Source of the DNA: Spongilla lacustris
Taxonomy: Eukaryota > Porifera > Demospongiae > Spongillida > Spongillidae
DNA length: 64,000 bases
Direction: 5' to 3'
NCBI GenBank assembly: GCA_949361645.1
Contig: OX442418.1
Coordinates: 12,902,406-12,966,405, forward strand
The notes under the pieces were generated by a model. That model was not told where the DNA came from. It did no database searches and worked only from the letters and a program-made list of their open reading frames with translations. The position numbers were made by a program, and so were the translations under genes. Shown here piece by piece: positions 17,370-46,574 of this stretch; the stretch's first letter is position 1, and each line of letters opens with the position of its first letter.

Positions 17370-17567
17370 GAACCCCCCACACTTGGGACAGCTGATTACA
17401 GAAGCCCCACACTTGGGACAGCTGATTACAGAAGCCCCACACTTGGGACAGCTGATCACAGAAGCCCCACACTTGGGACAACTGATCGCAGAAGCCCCAC
17501 ACTTGGGACAGCTGATCGCAGAAGCCCCACACTTGGGACAGCTGATCGCAGAAGCCCCACACTCAGA
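17370..17567. repeat. 30-bp minisatellite upstream of the FERM gene exons
   Basis: Seven copies with core CACACTTGGGACAGCTGAT. It is open in several frames only because the unit is 30 bp; no exon is recognised within it. Confidence 0.92.
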
Positions 17568-17644
17568 CAGAAGGTCAGGATAACGAGGGGTAGATTTGGC
17601 CTAAGTTGCATTAAAATCACTAGGTCATTGGTGTAACGTCACTG

Positions 17645-18232
17645 CATTAACTAGCCTTAGATCACCACGATCATAAGCCTTAGATCACCACGATCATAAG
17701 CCTTAGATCACCACGATCATAAGCCTTAGATCACCACGATCATAAGCCTTAGATCACCACGATCATAAGCCTTAGATCACCACGATCATAAGCCTTAGAT
17801 CACCCCGATCATAAGCCTTAGATCACCACGATCATAAGCCTTAGATCACCACGATCATAAGCCTTAGATCACCACGATCATAAGCCTTAGATCACCACGA
17901 TCATAAGCCTTAGATCACCACGATCATAAGCCTTAGATCACCAAGATCATAAGCCTTAGATCACCACGATCATAAGCCTTAGATCACCACGATCATAAGC
18001 CTTAGATCACCACGATCATAAGCCTTAGATCACCACGATCATAAGCCTTAGATCACCACGATCATAAGCCTTAGATCACCACGATCATAAGCCTTAGATC
18101 ACCACGATCATAAGCCTTAGATCACCAAGATCATAAGCCTTAGATCACCACGATCATAAGCCTTAGATCACCACGATCATAAGCCTTAGATCACCACGAT
18201 CATAAGCCTTAGATCACCACGATCATAAGATA
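17645..18232. repeat. 23-bp minisatellite, about 25 copies
   Basis: Core AGATCACCACGATCATAAGC. Each unit contains GATC twice and a partly self-complementary GATCACC/GATCAT pattern. It lies on the left flank of the assembly gap. Confidence 0.95.
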
Positions 18233-18458
18233 ACGATCATCGAGATCATCAATATCATCACGATCATCAACGACCTCCCTCCCCTCCCCTTCAGCACCTC
18301 CACATGCCCTACCCCCAACACCCCCACGTGCCCTACCCCCCCAACACCTCCACATGCCCTACCCCCAACACCCCCACATGCCCTACCCCCCCCAACACCC
18401 CCACATGCCCTACCCCCAACACCCCCATATGCCCTACCCCCCCATGAAATTATCTTTA

Positions 18459-18658
18459 NNNNNNNNNNNNNNNNNNNNNNNNNNNNNNNNNNNNNNNNNN
18501 NNNNNNNNNNNNNNNNNNNNNNNNNNNNNNNNNNNNNNNNNNNNNNNNNNNNNNNNNNNNNNNNNNNNNNNNNNNNNNNNNNNNNNNNNNNNNNNNNNNN
18601 NNNNNNNNNNNNNNNNNNNNNNNNNNNNNNNNNNNNNNNNNNNNNNNNNNNNNNNNNN
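18459..18658. other. Assembly gap (200 N)
   Basis: Exactly 200 N bases, which looks like a placeholder length. The gap is flanked by a C-rich CCCCAACACC repeat on the left and a 36-bp repeat on the right. The phosphatase gene loses its 3' exons and the FERM gene its 5' exons around here, so true missing sequence is probably several kilobases. Confidence 0.97.
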
Positions 18659-19200
18659 TATGTACCATTGCCTATGTACCATCTGTGTACCGCCTATGTA
18701 CCATTGCCTATGTACCATCTGTGTACCGCCTATGTACCATTGCCTATGTACCATCTGTGTACCGCCTATGTACCATTGCCTATGTACCATCTGTGTACCG
18801 CCTATGTACCATTGCCTATGTACCATCTGTGTACCGCCTATGTACCATTGCCTATGTACCATCTGTGTACCGCCTATGTACCATTGCCTATGTACCATCT
18901 GTGTACCGCCTATGTACCATTGCCTATGTACCATCTGTGTACCGCCTATGTACCATTGCCTATGTACCATCTGTGTACCGCCTATGTACCATTGTCTATG
19001 TACCATCTGTGTACCGCCTATGTACCATTGTCTATGTACCATCTGTGTACCGCCTATGTACCATTGTCTATGTACCATCTGTGTACCGCCTATGTACCAT
19101 TGCCTATGTACCATCTGTGTACCGCCTATGTACCACTGCCTATGTACCATCTATGTACCGCCTATGTACCATTGCCTATGTACCATCTGTGTATTGCCTA
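18659..19200. repeat. 36-bp minisatellite adjoining the gap
   Basis: About 15 copies with core TATGTACCATTGCCTATGTA. The array runs straight out of the gap, so its real length is unknown. Confidence 0.95.
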
Positions 19201-19754
19201 GAGGTGAATGCATCTGGTAATAAATGTAATGATACTGAAGGAATGCTTCTGACTGACTCTCGTAACTACATTGATGACCAACAGGGATGTGAGCTTTCAA
19301 ACACAAGTAACTTGTATTTCGAAACATCACACACTTTCTGAGTCATGCAGTGCCATAAATTAATAACTTAATTAATAAGCACAGGCTGGGTAGATCCGTT
19401 AATAACTTACTTAACAAGCACAGGCTGGTTAGATCCATTATTAACAAGCACAGGCTGGTTAGATCATTTAATAACTTACTTAACTAGCACAGGCTGGTTA
19501 GGCATGCGAAAAGTGTGCTCCCCCTAACACAGAAACAGGGTGTTATTATCCAAATATGAATTTCCATGCTAAATTGGAGGAGAATCGAAACTATCTTTCT
19601 ATTCTCTCTTGCCTTACAACTATGTGATAGGAAATACTCTATCATATTTTCAATCCAGTATGTTAAAGACACTCCCCTACGTATTTTCTACAGTGAGATC
19701 ACATCTGCTATCGTGATCTGGAACTTTGTGTTGTTGAGCAATGCAATACAGTAA
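19201..19754. other. Interval with no recognised gene
   Basis: Holds four diverged copies of a roughly 40-60 bp unit with core AAGCACAGGCTGGTTAGATC (19375-19500) and unique AT-rich sequence. Short minus-strand reading frames are present but show no family signature. Confidence 0.5.
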
Positions 19755-19966
19755 GACAACCTCCCACACCCCTCCACATCCCCCACACCCCTCCACATCC
19801 CCCACACCCCTCCACATCCCCCTCACCCCTCCACATCCTCCCTCACCCCTCCACATCCTCCCACACCCCTCCACATCCTCCCACACCCCTCCACATCCTC
19901 CCTCACCCCTCCACATCCTCCCTCACCCCTCCACATCCTCCCTCACCCCTCCACATCCTCCCTCAC
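19755..19966 (-). repeat. 20-bp minisatellite anchored on a PTPN3/4 splice donor
   Basis: Read on the minus strand, the last recovered phosphatase exon ends at 19967 with ATGGAG, followed by GTGAGGGAGGATGTGGAGGG. That 20-bp unit, including the donor GTGAGG, then repeats about ten times. Confidence 0.88.
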
Positions 19967-38277
<18,311 letters not shown>

Positions 38278-38389
38278 CCCCGAAGCGCCCTTTCCCCACA
38301 CGAAGTAATTACCAACGCTATTTAGAACTTTGCCAAAGCTGTTATTTTAATGCGGAAATTAAACGTTGGCGTTTCCGCCCACGTCCGTT
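38278..38389. promoter_or_regulatory. 112-bp spacer between the CobW gene stop and the phosphatase start
   Basis: Both genes run on the minus strand. The spacer must hold the CobW 3' end and the phosphatase promoter and leader. It is AT-rich in the middle (ATTAAAATAAC on the minus strand); no clear core promoter is seen. Confidence 0.4.
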
Positions 38390-39955
38390 TCACATGCCAC
38401 ACTTGCAGTAGCCCACGGCGCGATAAAACTCTTCGACTAAACGCGGAGCCAACTCGGTGACTAATTTCCACGCGTTCTGAAACGGAAGTGTTCCGCCCAT
38501 CAAGGCGTGCCTGCAAACCTGGGTACCGGTTGGAAGAAGCACGGGAAGGAGGCTGACTGGACCGCTCGTGGCATTCACGCGGCTTACTAGCTCCGAATTC
38601 ATCCTGTTGAAGTCGATGCCGTACACACCAGAAGCCTCCTGCGGGGTCAACCCATAACTGATACAACCGGTTAGGCGAAAATCGATGTACGCATTGTTCA
38701 CATGTACCGCTTCGGAACGAGAGTACTCGATCAGTTCAAACTGGTTATCTTTTTCTACTAACGCTTTGGCCTCAATGTATGCATTTTCAATGCTTGAAGT
38801 GACGGTCGATTGGCTTCCATCACTAACACAGCCTTCTAACAGCATCCTGACAGCGTCCCTGTCCATTCCGGATCCTCTACCGATAGCTACCAGTTGCGTA
38901 CCGAAGGCTCCACTCGCGTAACTGTCGTGGCTGGCCACAGCAGTAAGCTCATAGCGCCGTCGACCGCTCATGTGAAATTGATATAGGCAGGAACGGTTCT
39001 CCTCAAACCAAATAGTTCCTTTCATACGAACTATTCCCACCGGGAATTTTTCGCCAAGGAACTCTTGAAACGCACCCAACGAAAACTGTCGAGCCTCTTC
39101 AAATGCAAGAGAGCAGAAATCGTCTTCAGAGAGATGAGCAGATTGTTTCTGCGTACCCTTCTCCTGGGAGAGTCTCTGCTGTCGCTCCTTGTTCTTGCTC
39201 CCCCCATCAGTACTGATGGAATACGCCGCAGCACTGAATTCATGGCTCACTATCTGAGAACGATCCACTTCCATCACCTCCATGATAATATCGAGAGGGA
39301 CAGCACCGTTTTGACAGGCATGAATCTGCACTCCAGGGACCCGCTTTCGCACGTACTCCTTCGCCTCTTCCAGGTCCTTTCCGCTCACCAGGTCCTTCTT
39401 GTTTAGCAACACCACATCTGCGCACAGCAGTTGAGCTTCGGTGGCTGAGACGTCCATAAGGGACGGTTCAATGCCGGACACCTTTCCGATCAGCACGTCT
39501 GCGTCTAGTACGGTGACGACGGCATCCAGGCGGATACGAAACAGCTTTCCATACTGTCGCTCCAAAGCGCTGATTGTCGCATGAGGGTCAGTTACGCCGC
39601 TCGTCTCAATTACGAGGTAATCAATTTTGCCTATATCGGCGTCTTGAAGGAGTTCTACCACGGCTGTCTCGAACTGCCCAAAAACGCTGCAACAAAGGCA
39701 GCCGCTTGTGAGCTCTACCACGGAGCCGTGCGCTTTGTTTCTCTTTATAATCTGACCATCTACGTTAATGGAAGCAAAGTCGTTCACAACAGCAGCTATC
39801 TTCAGGTTGTGTTTGTTGTTGAGAATGTGATTCAAGAGGCTCGTTTTGCCTGCACCCAGTGGGCCCGTAACCAGAGTAACCGGCAATCTGCGCTCTTTCG
39901 GTGCCCAAGCGAGTGTCTCCCTACGCAAATAGAGATTACACAACGAGTCCGCCAT
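38390..39955 (-). CDS. CobW-family GTP-binding protein, single exon, 521 aa
   Basis: One uninterrupted frame. The P-loop GPLGAGKTS is at residues 31-39, the family signature CLCC at 86-89 (GCLCCS), IETSG and NKKD motifs follow, and a CobW C-terminal domain is seen at about 285-345 (VRMKGTIWFEE). CobW/ZNG proteins are metallochaperone GTPases that deliver metals, often zinc, to target proteins. The switch region reads VVNDFASINVDGQII, closer to the bacterial and algal form than to animal CBWD/ZNG1 (there VILNEFGE-like), so I withhold a gene symbol. The last 150 residues form an extension ending in CKCGM that I do not recognise. Lack of introns contrasts with most neighbours and may indicate retroposition or an old horizontal transfer. 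The start is the first ATG (MADSLC). Confidence 0.9.
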   Translation of the reverse strand: MADSLCNLYLRRETLAWAPKERRLPVTLVTGPLGAGKTSLLNHILNNKHNLKIAAVVNDFASINVDGQIIKRNKAHGSVVELTSGCLCCSVFGQFETAVVELLQDADIGKIDYLVIETSGVTDPHATISALERQYGKLFRIRLDAVVTVLDADVLIGKVSGIEPSLMDVSATEAQLLCADVVLLNKKDLVSGKDLEEAKEYVRKRVPGVQIHACQNGAVPLDIIMEVMEVDRSQIVSHEFSAAAYSISTDGGSKNKERQQRLSQEKGTQKQSAHLSEDDFCSLAFEEARQFSLGAFQEFLGEKFPVGIVRMKGTIWFEENRSCLYQFHMSGRRRYELTAVASHDSYASGAFGTQLVAIGRGSGMDRDAVRMLLEGCVSDGSQSTVTSSIENAYIEAKALVEKDNQFELIEYSRSEAVHVNNAYIDFRLTGCISYGLTPQEASGVYGIDFNRMNSELVSRVNATSGPVSLLPVLLPTGTQVCRHALMGGTLPFQNAWKLVTELAPRLVEEFYRAVGYCKCGM

Positions 39956-40748
39956 TTACTGATAATAGCGTGTGTGAAGGGAACGAGGACGGCAACCTGA
40001 AAAGGAGGGGTTAGCAGGTTTAAGACTGCAGCTTTCCACCGTAGCAGAGAGTGGAGACGGGAAGGTTACCGATGCAACCAACGGCTTTAAAAACACCTGC
40101 ATCTTTTACATTTATTTATTTTTTATTTTTACAGCGGGGTGCTAACCCTTTGCAAGAATACAGCACGGGAAGATACCTACCTACTATTCAGTTCTGTGAC
40201 AGTGTGCATGTGTGTGTGTCTGTGTGTTTGTACCAATACTGCAGAACACATCTCAATTATACAGATCGTTCCTTCTACTCATCCAAAGCTGCTGGTGTGG
40301 GAGAGGATGTGCAGCACCCACACACGTCAATTTCCAGGACCCTCAGAAGAGTGTGAGGCACTCCTTGCACATATGTATGACCATTAATTGGCCTCCAGTA
40401 CTGAAGGCTTCTCTTAGCAGGTCCAGGCTCAGCCTATATACACTAAAACCCCTCCCTTACTGTTGCCAAGAAGCAACTTTTTGGTAAGACAAAATCATTC
40501 ACTAAACAATGTACCATCCAGCCCTAGATAGCAACTCTACATATGGCTGCTTGTCTTGGTGGGGACACTCTAGCCTTTGAAGATGTGTGTGCCTCTGCCT
40601 CAACCCAGACCCGAATACTCCTGGTATTACCAAAAACAGTGACAATCACATCATTACTGCATCATCTATGTCACTGCAATAATACACATCCTTATGTGTC
40701 CTGGCTTCTCTGAGCCATCCTAGCACATTGGTTTGTGTGCACGTGTGT
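39956..40748. other. Intergenic interval without a recognised gene
   Basis: Separates the CobW gene start from the ZNF622 stop, both on the minus strand. It contains a TGTGTGTGTCTGTGTG stretch near 40205 and unique sequence. Small reading frames show no family features. The CobW promoter and ZNF622 3' UTR should be here. Confidence 0.5.
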
Positions 40749-41840
40749 CTAAACCAGCATCTGAGCGCGGAAGTGTTTCTGCAGTTTGTTAGCCCTGACA
40801 CCCAACTTCATGTCCCTCTCCTGACACATCTTCCCGAACCACCGCTGGTCCCTCACGCGCTTTACCGCCCCTTCCCCGCTGCAGTGCTCCCTGGACCCCA
40901 GCGCCCTGTACTGGGCCAGCAGGCGGCTCACCAGGGCAGCCTTGCGGTGCTCGAGCGTGGGAACCCTCTGCTTGTACACGTATCTCAGCGCCCTGTGACC
41001 CACGGCGACCCCTGACGGCAGGACCAGTTCCAGGTCGTCGTTGACGTACGCGGCGTTCTCCGGTATGGCCAGCGTCTGGCATTGTGGCCCTTCGTGGCCT
41101 TCCGGGTAACTCGAAGAATAGTCGTAGTATTCCGCATACTCAAAGGCGGCGTCGTCCTCGAAGAATATCTTGCAGTGGCTCTTGCTCACCATGTGTTGCT
41201 GGACCGCTTCCGCAGAGTGGTACGCCTTCCCCCTGTCGTTACAGTAGAGGCACATGCAGCCGACTCCAACCTTCTCGCAGAGGTAACCAATGAGACCTTC
41301 AACGTCCACAATGTAGTCCAGGTCAGGAATGAAGAAGCCGTGAGTCTTGTTCATGTGGGTCAAACTCGACTCCATGTCTTCGCTTTTCTTCGAACAGAAC
41401 AGGCATTCGTTAATTTCTAGAGGCTCGGGCTCGCATTCCTCTTCAACAACTATGGGTGTTTCTGCTTCCGGGTCGTTGACTTTCGGTAGAGCTTGATCTT
41501 CGTGAGGCGCCCCTCGTGCATCGAGCGCCTGCTGTTTAGCTGTGTCCAAGGCTGCTTTATCCTTGTGCTTCTTGGACTGCACGTGACAGCTGTACGCGTT
41601 TTCGGTGGCAAAATGTTTTTTACACACAAGGCAGACTTTCGTGCCCTTGGTATCGGCTTCGGCGGCTAACGTTAACGACTGCTGCGCCAGGACTTTCTCC
41701 CTGAAGTCGTCGGCTGTCACGGTCGGGAGTTCGGCGACCTTGCGTTTTAAGTTGTATCTGTGCCAGTCTGTCTTGTAGTGCGCTCGTTGGATGTCAGGTT
41801 CGTGGAATACGACACGGCAGGTTATACAAGTGTAAGCCAT
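40749..41840 (-). CDS. ZNF622: Zinc finger protein 622 / REI1-like 60S maturation factor, single exon
   Basis: A 363-aa intronless frame (human 477 aa). It opens with the U1-type zinc finger YTCITCRVVF...H, followed by KRKVAELP; a second finger (VCLVCKKHF...YSCHVQSKKH) lies near residue 70. A third pair of cysteines (ECLFCSKKSEDMESSLTHM) and the region containing CLYCNDRG, SKSHCK and YAEYYDYSSSYP match the conserved C-terminal half of the family. REI1/ZNF622 acts in the cytoplasm in the last steps of 60S subunit maturation, helping release and recycle nuclear export and anti-association factors. The gene is head-to-head with FTSJ3, with 168 bp between start codons, so two 60S assembly factors share a promoter. 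Confidence 0.94.
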   Translation of the reverse strand: MAYTCITCRVVFHEPDIQRAHYKTDWHRYNLKRKVAELPTVTADDFREKVLAQQSLTLAAEADTKGTKVCLVCKKHFATENAYSCHVQSKKHKDKAALDTAKQQALDARGAPHEDQALPKVNDPEAETPIVVEEECEPEPLEINECLFCSKKSEDMESSLTHMNKTHGFFIPDLDYIVDVEGLIGYLCEKVGVGCMCLYCNDRGKAYHSAEAVQQHMVSKSHCKIFFEDDAAFEYAEYYDYSSSYPEGHEGPQCQTLAIPENAAYVNDDLELVLPSGVAVGHRALRYVYKQRVPTLEHRKAALVSRLLAQYRALGSREHCSGEGAVKRVRDQRWFGKMCQERDMKLGVRANKLQKHFRAQMLV

Positions 41841-42008
41841 ATTTGCCTCGCTAGAGCTTACTATTATAGCTGAGTAATGACACAGCAGTATAAGCTATGA
41901 TTTTAGGACTGGGGACTATTGCGTCGTCTCGTGGCTTTAGTCTTGAATTAGTACGCACGTGGGAACCGAACGTTGCGGGGGAAAAAAAAAAAAGCAGGCC
42001 TAACTAAG
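41841..42008. promoter_or_regulatory. Bidirectional promoter between ZNF622 and FTSJ3
   Basis: Contains CACGTG at 41956-41961 and a CGTCGTCTCGTGG stretch just before it. As in the two divergent promoters at the left of the window, the E-box lies within about 60 bp of one start codon. Confidence 0.6.
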
Positions 42009-45000
42009 ATGGGTAAGAAGATCAAGATCGGAAAACGTCGCAAAGACAAATTCTACCATTTGGCCAAGGAGACTGGATATCGTGCGCGCTCCGCTTTCAA
42101 GTTAATTCAGTTGAACAGGAAGTATCAGTTCCTCCAACAGTCACGCGTCCTCATCGACCTGTGCGCAGCGCCGGGCGGCTGGCTTCAGGTGGCTGCCAAG
42201 CACATGCCTGTGTCCTCTATTATAATTGGAGTGGATCTTGTGCCGATAAAGTCGATACCTAACGTTATCACGCTGCAAGAAGACATCACGCAGATAAATC
42301 GTTTGAAACAGGTGAGGAGCTTCTCAAATAAGCTGAAACGCCAAGTAGAGAGTGAGCCTTGCTGTATCAGTATGGGTATAGCATCTTACTATCTCAGCCT
42401 GCACGTATGGTCACGGAACAGCACAGCATAGAGCGATGCGCACGTGCCTCAACGATATCTCTTTAGGACTAGCACTTATGTTCTTCAACATGGGTTTGCA
42501 TTGTTTCATGCAAAACGATACCACACGTATGTACAGTAGATTAACCGATTGTGAGCCATGAACTGGTGTGCCACAGGGAGGGAGTGGTTGTGCCTAGTGC
42601 CATGAGAACCTGTTCTTCAGCTTTGTGCATAGGAGGGTTTGCAATTAAACAGTTCCGCCAAAGGGCCAAGGTGTTTTCCCCTTCGAAGGCAGAAGGGAGA
42701 AACTTTTTTGGGGGGGGGGGGGGAAGGAGTGTGGGAACGAGTGTGCAGTAACCATTTTGATTTTGTTTGAGCTTTCTAAGCATCAGCAGTTTCGCCACAT
42801 TGTGCATCCACCGACTCTACCCACATATCGTTGCATGGCTTTTCCATGCACAGAAGGACAGAAGGCATGCAGTTGTACACCGTTAAATCCCTTCACTCTG
42901 TCCTCCAGAAATTGCAAGGCGAGCTAAAAACGTGGAAAGCGGACTGCATACTGAATGATGGCGCTCCCAATGTTGGTTCAAACTGGGTCCAAGATGCCTA
43001 CTCGCAGGCTGAGCTGTCCCTTAGTGCCCTCAAGCTGGCTTGCGAGTTCCTTCGCAGTGGTGGCTGGTTTATCACAAAGGTATTACAAATGTTATTTTGG
43101 CACCGCACACTGCAGATTGTTTTGTTTTCAAACATTTTGCTGCTGTTTACTGTTTCGTTTTCAACATCTGTTGCAGCTATGTACTGCGGCTTTGTTTACT
43201 TTTCTGTTTTGTCTTTCATTGTGATGAACATTACGTGTACACCGTGGCTTGTTTACTGTTGTTTGCCATTCTGGTAGCTCTTCCGTTCCAAAGACTATCA
43301 ACCCCTGATATGGGTTCTCAACCAGCTGTTCAAGAAGGTTCATGCCACAAAACCGCAGGCTTCGAGGACAGAATCAGCCGAGATATTCATCGTCTGTCAG
43401 GGGTTCCTGGCACCCGACCAGATTGATCCGAAGCTGCTGGACTCCAAGTTTGTGTTCCAGGAAGTCGAGGTACCTGAAACTGATAAGCCAAAGAGAAGTT
43501 TATCAAAAATTCTTGTAAGTTGAGACATGTGTATATGATTGCTATCAGGTTTTGGTGCACTGTTTTATGGATGTGTTCATTTGGCTTGGTGGGTGAATGC
43601 TTGGCCTAGTGGTTATGTGGTCTGGGTATCTAGTCACACTCAAGGATTTTCAATTATTGCTGCACAATTTTCATTTGTAGCAATGTATAAATCTGAGGTG
43701 TTTTTCAGCTTGCCCTAGTCAAGGGTAGTCTGTTTGAATGCGTTTGTGCAATTGTTTGCTGCTTCCAGTGATGACACAGATGACGAGACTGACCTCTTTG
43801 GGCCTTGCACCCATGTGCTTTGGTTGCTGGGCCTGCCCAGCAGTGCTGATAAATGAGGCATTTGTCTGAGGGAAGCAAAGTACTTGTCTTTTTTAACCCT
43901 TCTGCCACTTTTATTACTTTTAGTCCTGAAATGTTGAACAGGTACACAATGAAGTGTTAACGATTACGAAGTTGCACCCATTTAAACACAAGCCTTTTTT
44001 TTTTTTTTTCTAAATCGGTGTGGGTGGACGGGGGGATAAATTGTGGTACTATATATGGTACTGCCATTGCTTGCTATTGCTGCATTTTGTGATGTTTTAC
44101 CTTCACTTGTAAATACAACATATAATACCACTACTGGTACGACATACGTACCACTACTGGTACGACATACGTACCACTACTGGTACGACATACGTACCAC
44201 TACTGGTACGACATACGTACCACTACTGGTACAACATAGGCACCACTACTGGTACACCATATATACCACTACTGGTACGACATACGTACCACTACTGGTA
44301 CAACATAGTGGTACAACATAGATTAGTGAATGTGCCAGTATCATCTTACTAGTGATGTCCATTGGATGATTAGTCTAGCCTGCAGAGTGATCTGTGAGCC
44401 AAATATACTGACATGTAAATCGTAAGATATATATAGATACATGTATCCAACTACTCACTGATCATGTGACCGATGTAATCCCTTGGTCACATGACTTACC
44501 TTATGTGCAGTGTTCACCCTGTATTCTTGATCACATGACTTTCTATCCCTTAACCACTTGACTGAAATTATAATTATAATTTGTTTTTTTTAAGGACCCT
44601 CCCAAACTTGCTGAGGGGTATCCAGATGGTGCCCACAGCCTCTACAAGACAATGTCTGTGTCAGACTTTGTCCTGAGTGATGACCATCTCTCCATTCTGA
44701 GCACAGCTACAAGGCTGGAGTTTGACAAGCAGAGTGATGTGTTTGCCCACCACCCTCTGACCACAGAAGAGCTGAAGGAGTACTTCCAGGACATTAAGGT
44801 CCTGGGACCAAGGGAGATAAAAATGGTGGTAAAATGGCGAGAAAAGATGAGGAAATTCTTGGACGAAGTGGGAAGTGATGGGGAGGAGGGAAAGGAGGAG
44901 AAGATGGAGGAGGACATTGAGGCAAAGGAACAGGCGGCTATTGATGCCAAGATCGATTCTCTCGCAAAAGGAGAAGTGGCGGATGCAAAGAGGTATGGGA

Positions 45001-46574
45001 CAAAGCCTGGTTCAGGGGTTTGGATGGATGGTGAGGGTTGCTGTAGTGCCTGGTGTGGTTTGTATGTATATGACCTTTATGTGACCTTTTTGTGACCTTT
45101 ATGTCAACTATTTGGATCTGCTACTTAACAGACTCAGGAAGAGGCTTCGTGAGCAAAAGAGAAAGCTACAGGAGCGACTTGTGAAGAAGGCAGAAGCTTT
45201 CAAAGAGTCTGATGAGCTGATGTCACAGGAACGAATGTTCAGCTTGAAGGATATCAAGACCCAGACTCATCTAGAGAGGGTGGATGAAGGTGAGATGTTG
45301 TCTGATATTGGTGAGGACGGCGACAAGGGTGGAAAAGAGAACAAGGTCAGTGGTGAGGGTGATGATGATGATGATGATGGTGAGGGTGATGATGATGATG
45401 GTGGTGAGGGTGATGATGATGATGGTGAGGGTGATGATGATGATGATGATGGTGAGGGTGATGATGGTGGTGAGGGTGATGATGATGAACTTCATTCTGA
45501 AAGTGAGAAGCCAGAAGATGAAGACAGTGAAGGTGGAATGCCAGTGTCGTCTGGAGAACCTGGTATGTGCACATTATCCCGTTCACATGTCCAACTTTAC
45601 GACAAAGGATTCTTTTCCTTCCAGTCAATCCTCTGATTGTGTCGCTAAGCAGTGAATCAGCAGCAACCTCCAGGACAAAGCTTAGTGACCAATGGTTCAG
45701 CAAGGATGCCTTCAAAGCTCTGGATCTTGAGAAGGATGAGGATGAAGAACTGAAGCAGATGGTGATAAGTCACGAGAAACGAGGTGGCCAGTTGTTTCAG
45801 GGCAAGAAGGCCGTAGCCACGGTTACTGCTGACGATCTGGATACCTCTCACCACGGCTTGCCCTCCAAAACTGTTTCTGAGATTAAGGGAAAGAAGGGTG
45901 AGGATGCTGAAAGTGACAGTGATGGTGATGATGACAGTGATGGTGATGACTCTGACAGCGAACCGGACTTGAAAAGTGCCGTTTCTAAGAATGGTGATGC
46001 CAAAAAACGTAAACTCACTCCAGAAGGTCTGGCCATTGGTGCTCTCATGGTGAAGTCCAAGAAACACAAGGAAGACCTGGTGGAGGGTAGCTTCAACAGG
46101 TGGACCCACAATGACCCTGGGAACTTACCCGACTGGTTTGTTGAGGACGAGCAGAAGCACTACCAGAAACTGGTTCCCATCACAAAGGAAATGGTGGAAG
46201 AGTACCGGGCAAGGCTAAGGGAGATCAACGCCAGGCCGATCAAGAAGGTGGCCGAGGCCAAATGCAGGAAGAAGTACCGGATGATGAAAAAGATGGAGAA
46301 GGCGAGGAAGAGGATTGAGAACATTACTGACGACGGGGATGTGACCGATCGTGAGAAGGTGCGTCAGATACAGCAGGCCTACAAGAAGGCGGGCGTGCTC
46401 GCCAAGAAGAAGAAGGAGGTGGAGTATGTCGTGGCAAAGAAAGGGATGGGGAAGAGGGTCCGTAGACCTGCTGGAGTGAAGGGGCGGTTCAAGGTGGTCG
46501 ATCCTAGGATGAAGAAGGACAAGAGACTCAACAAGGACGCAAAAACGAGGCAGAGTTGGAAGAAGAAACGATGA
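42009..46574 (+). CDS. FTSJ3: pre-rRNA 2'-O-ribose methyltransferase FTSJ3 (SPB1), complete
   Basis: Six exons close in phase to 829 aa (human 847): 42009-42311, 42909-43079, 43278-43514, 44595-44992, 45132-45562, 45625-46574. The N-terminal RrmJ-type methyltransferase shows K31 (SAFKL), the SAM-binding motif [10 protein letters not shown]118 in LNDGAPNVG and K158 in FITK. The middle region is acidic, with a GDDDDG repeat encoded by a GATGATGGTGAGG array (45345-45490). The C-terminal Spb1 domain is basic ([16 protein letters not shown]). FTSJ3 methylates pre-rRNA and takes part in 60S biogenesis in the nucleolus; the basic and acidic stretches fit nucleolar targeting. The start used gives [20 protein letters not shown], as in the family. 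An in-frame GTG lies upstream but has no support. Confidence 0.96.
44118..44316. repeat. 23-bp tandem repeat of a short hairpin in FTSJ3 intron 3
   Basis: About nine copies containing GTACCACTACTGGTAC, in which GTACCA pairs with TGGTAC around a CTAC loop. Confidence 0.9.

Noticed and set aside
17645..18232. Regularly spaced repeats that might suggest a CRISPR array
   Set aside because: There are no unique spacers; units are directly adjacent, and the context is a eukaryotic intronic or intergenic minisatellite.
18354..19341. Repetitive ORFs on both strands around the gap
   Set aside because: 36-bp minisatellite translated in several frames and through N bases.
19670..19754. Minus-strand VPDHDS-like peptide resembling the phosphatase WPD loop
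   Set aside because: No tryptophan, no in-phase splice borders and an immediate stop. Similarity over six residues is not enough.
41973..42008. Upstream GTG start extending FTSJ3 by 12 codons
   Set aside because: The family starts MGKKxKxGKxRxDKFY, which matches the ATG at 42009; the upstream stretch is a poly-A-derived lysine run.
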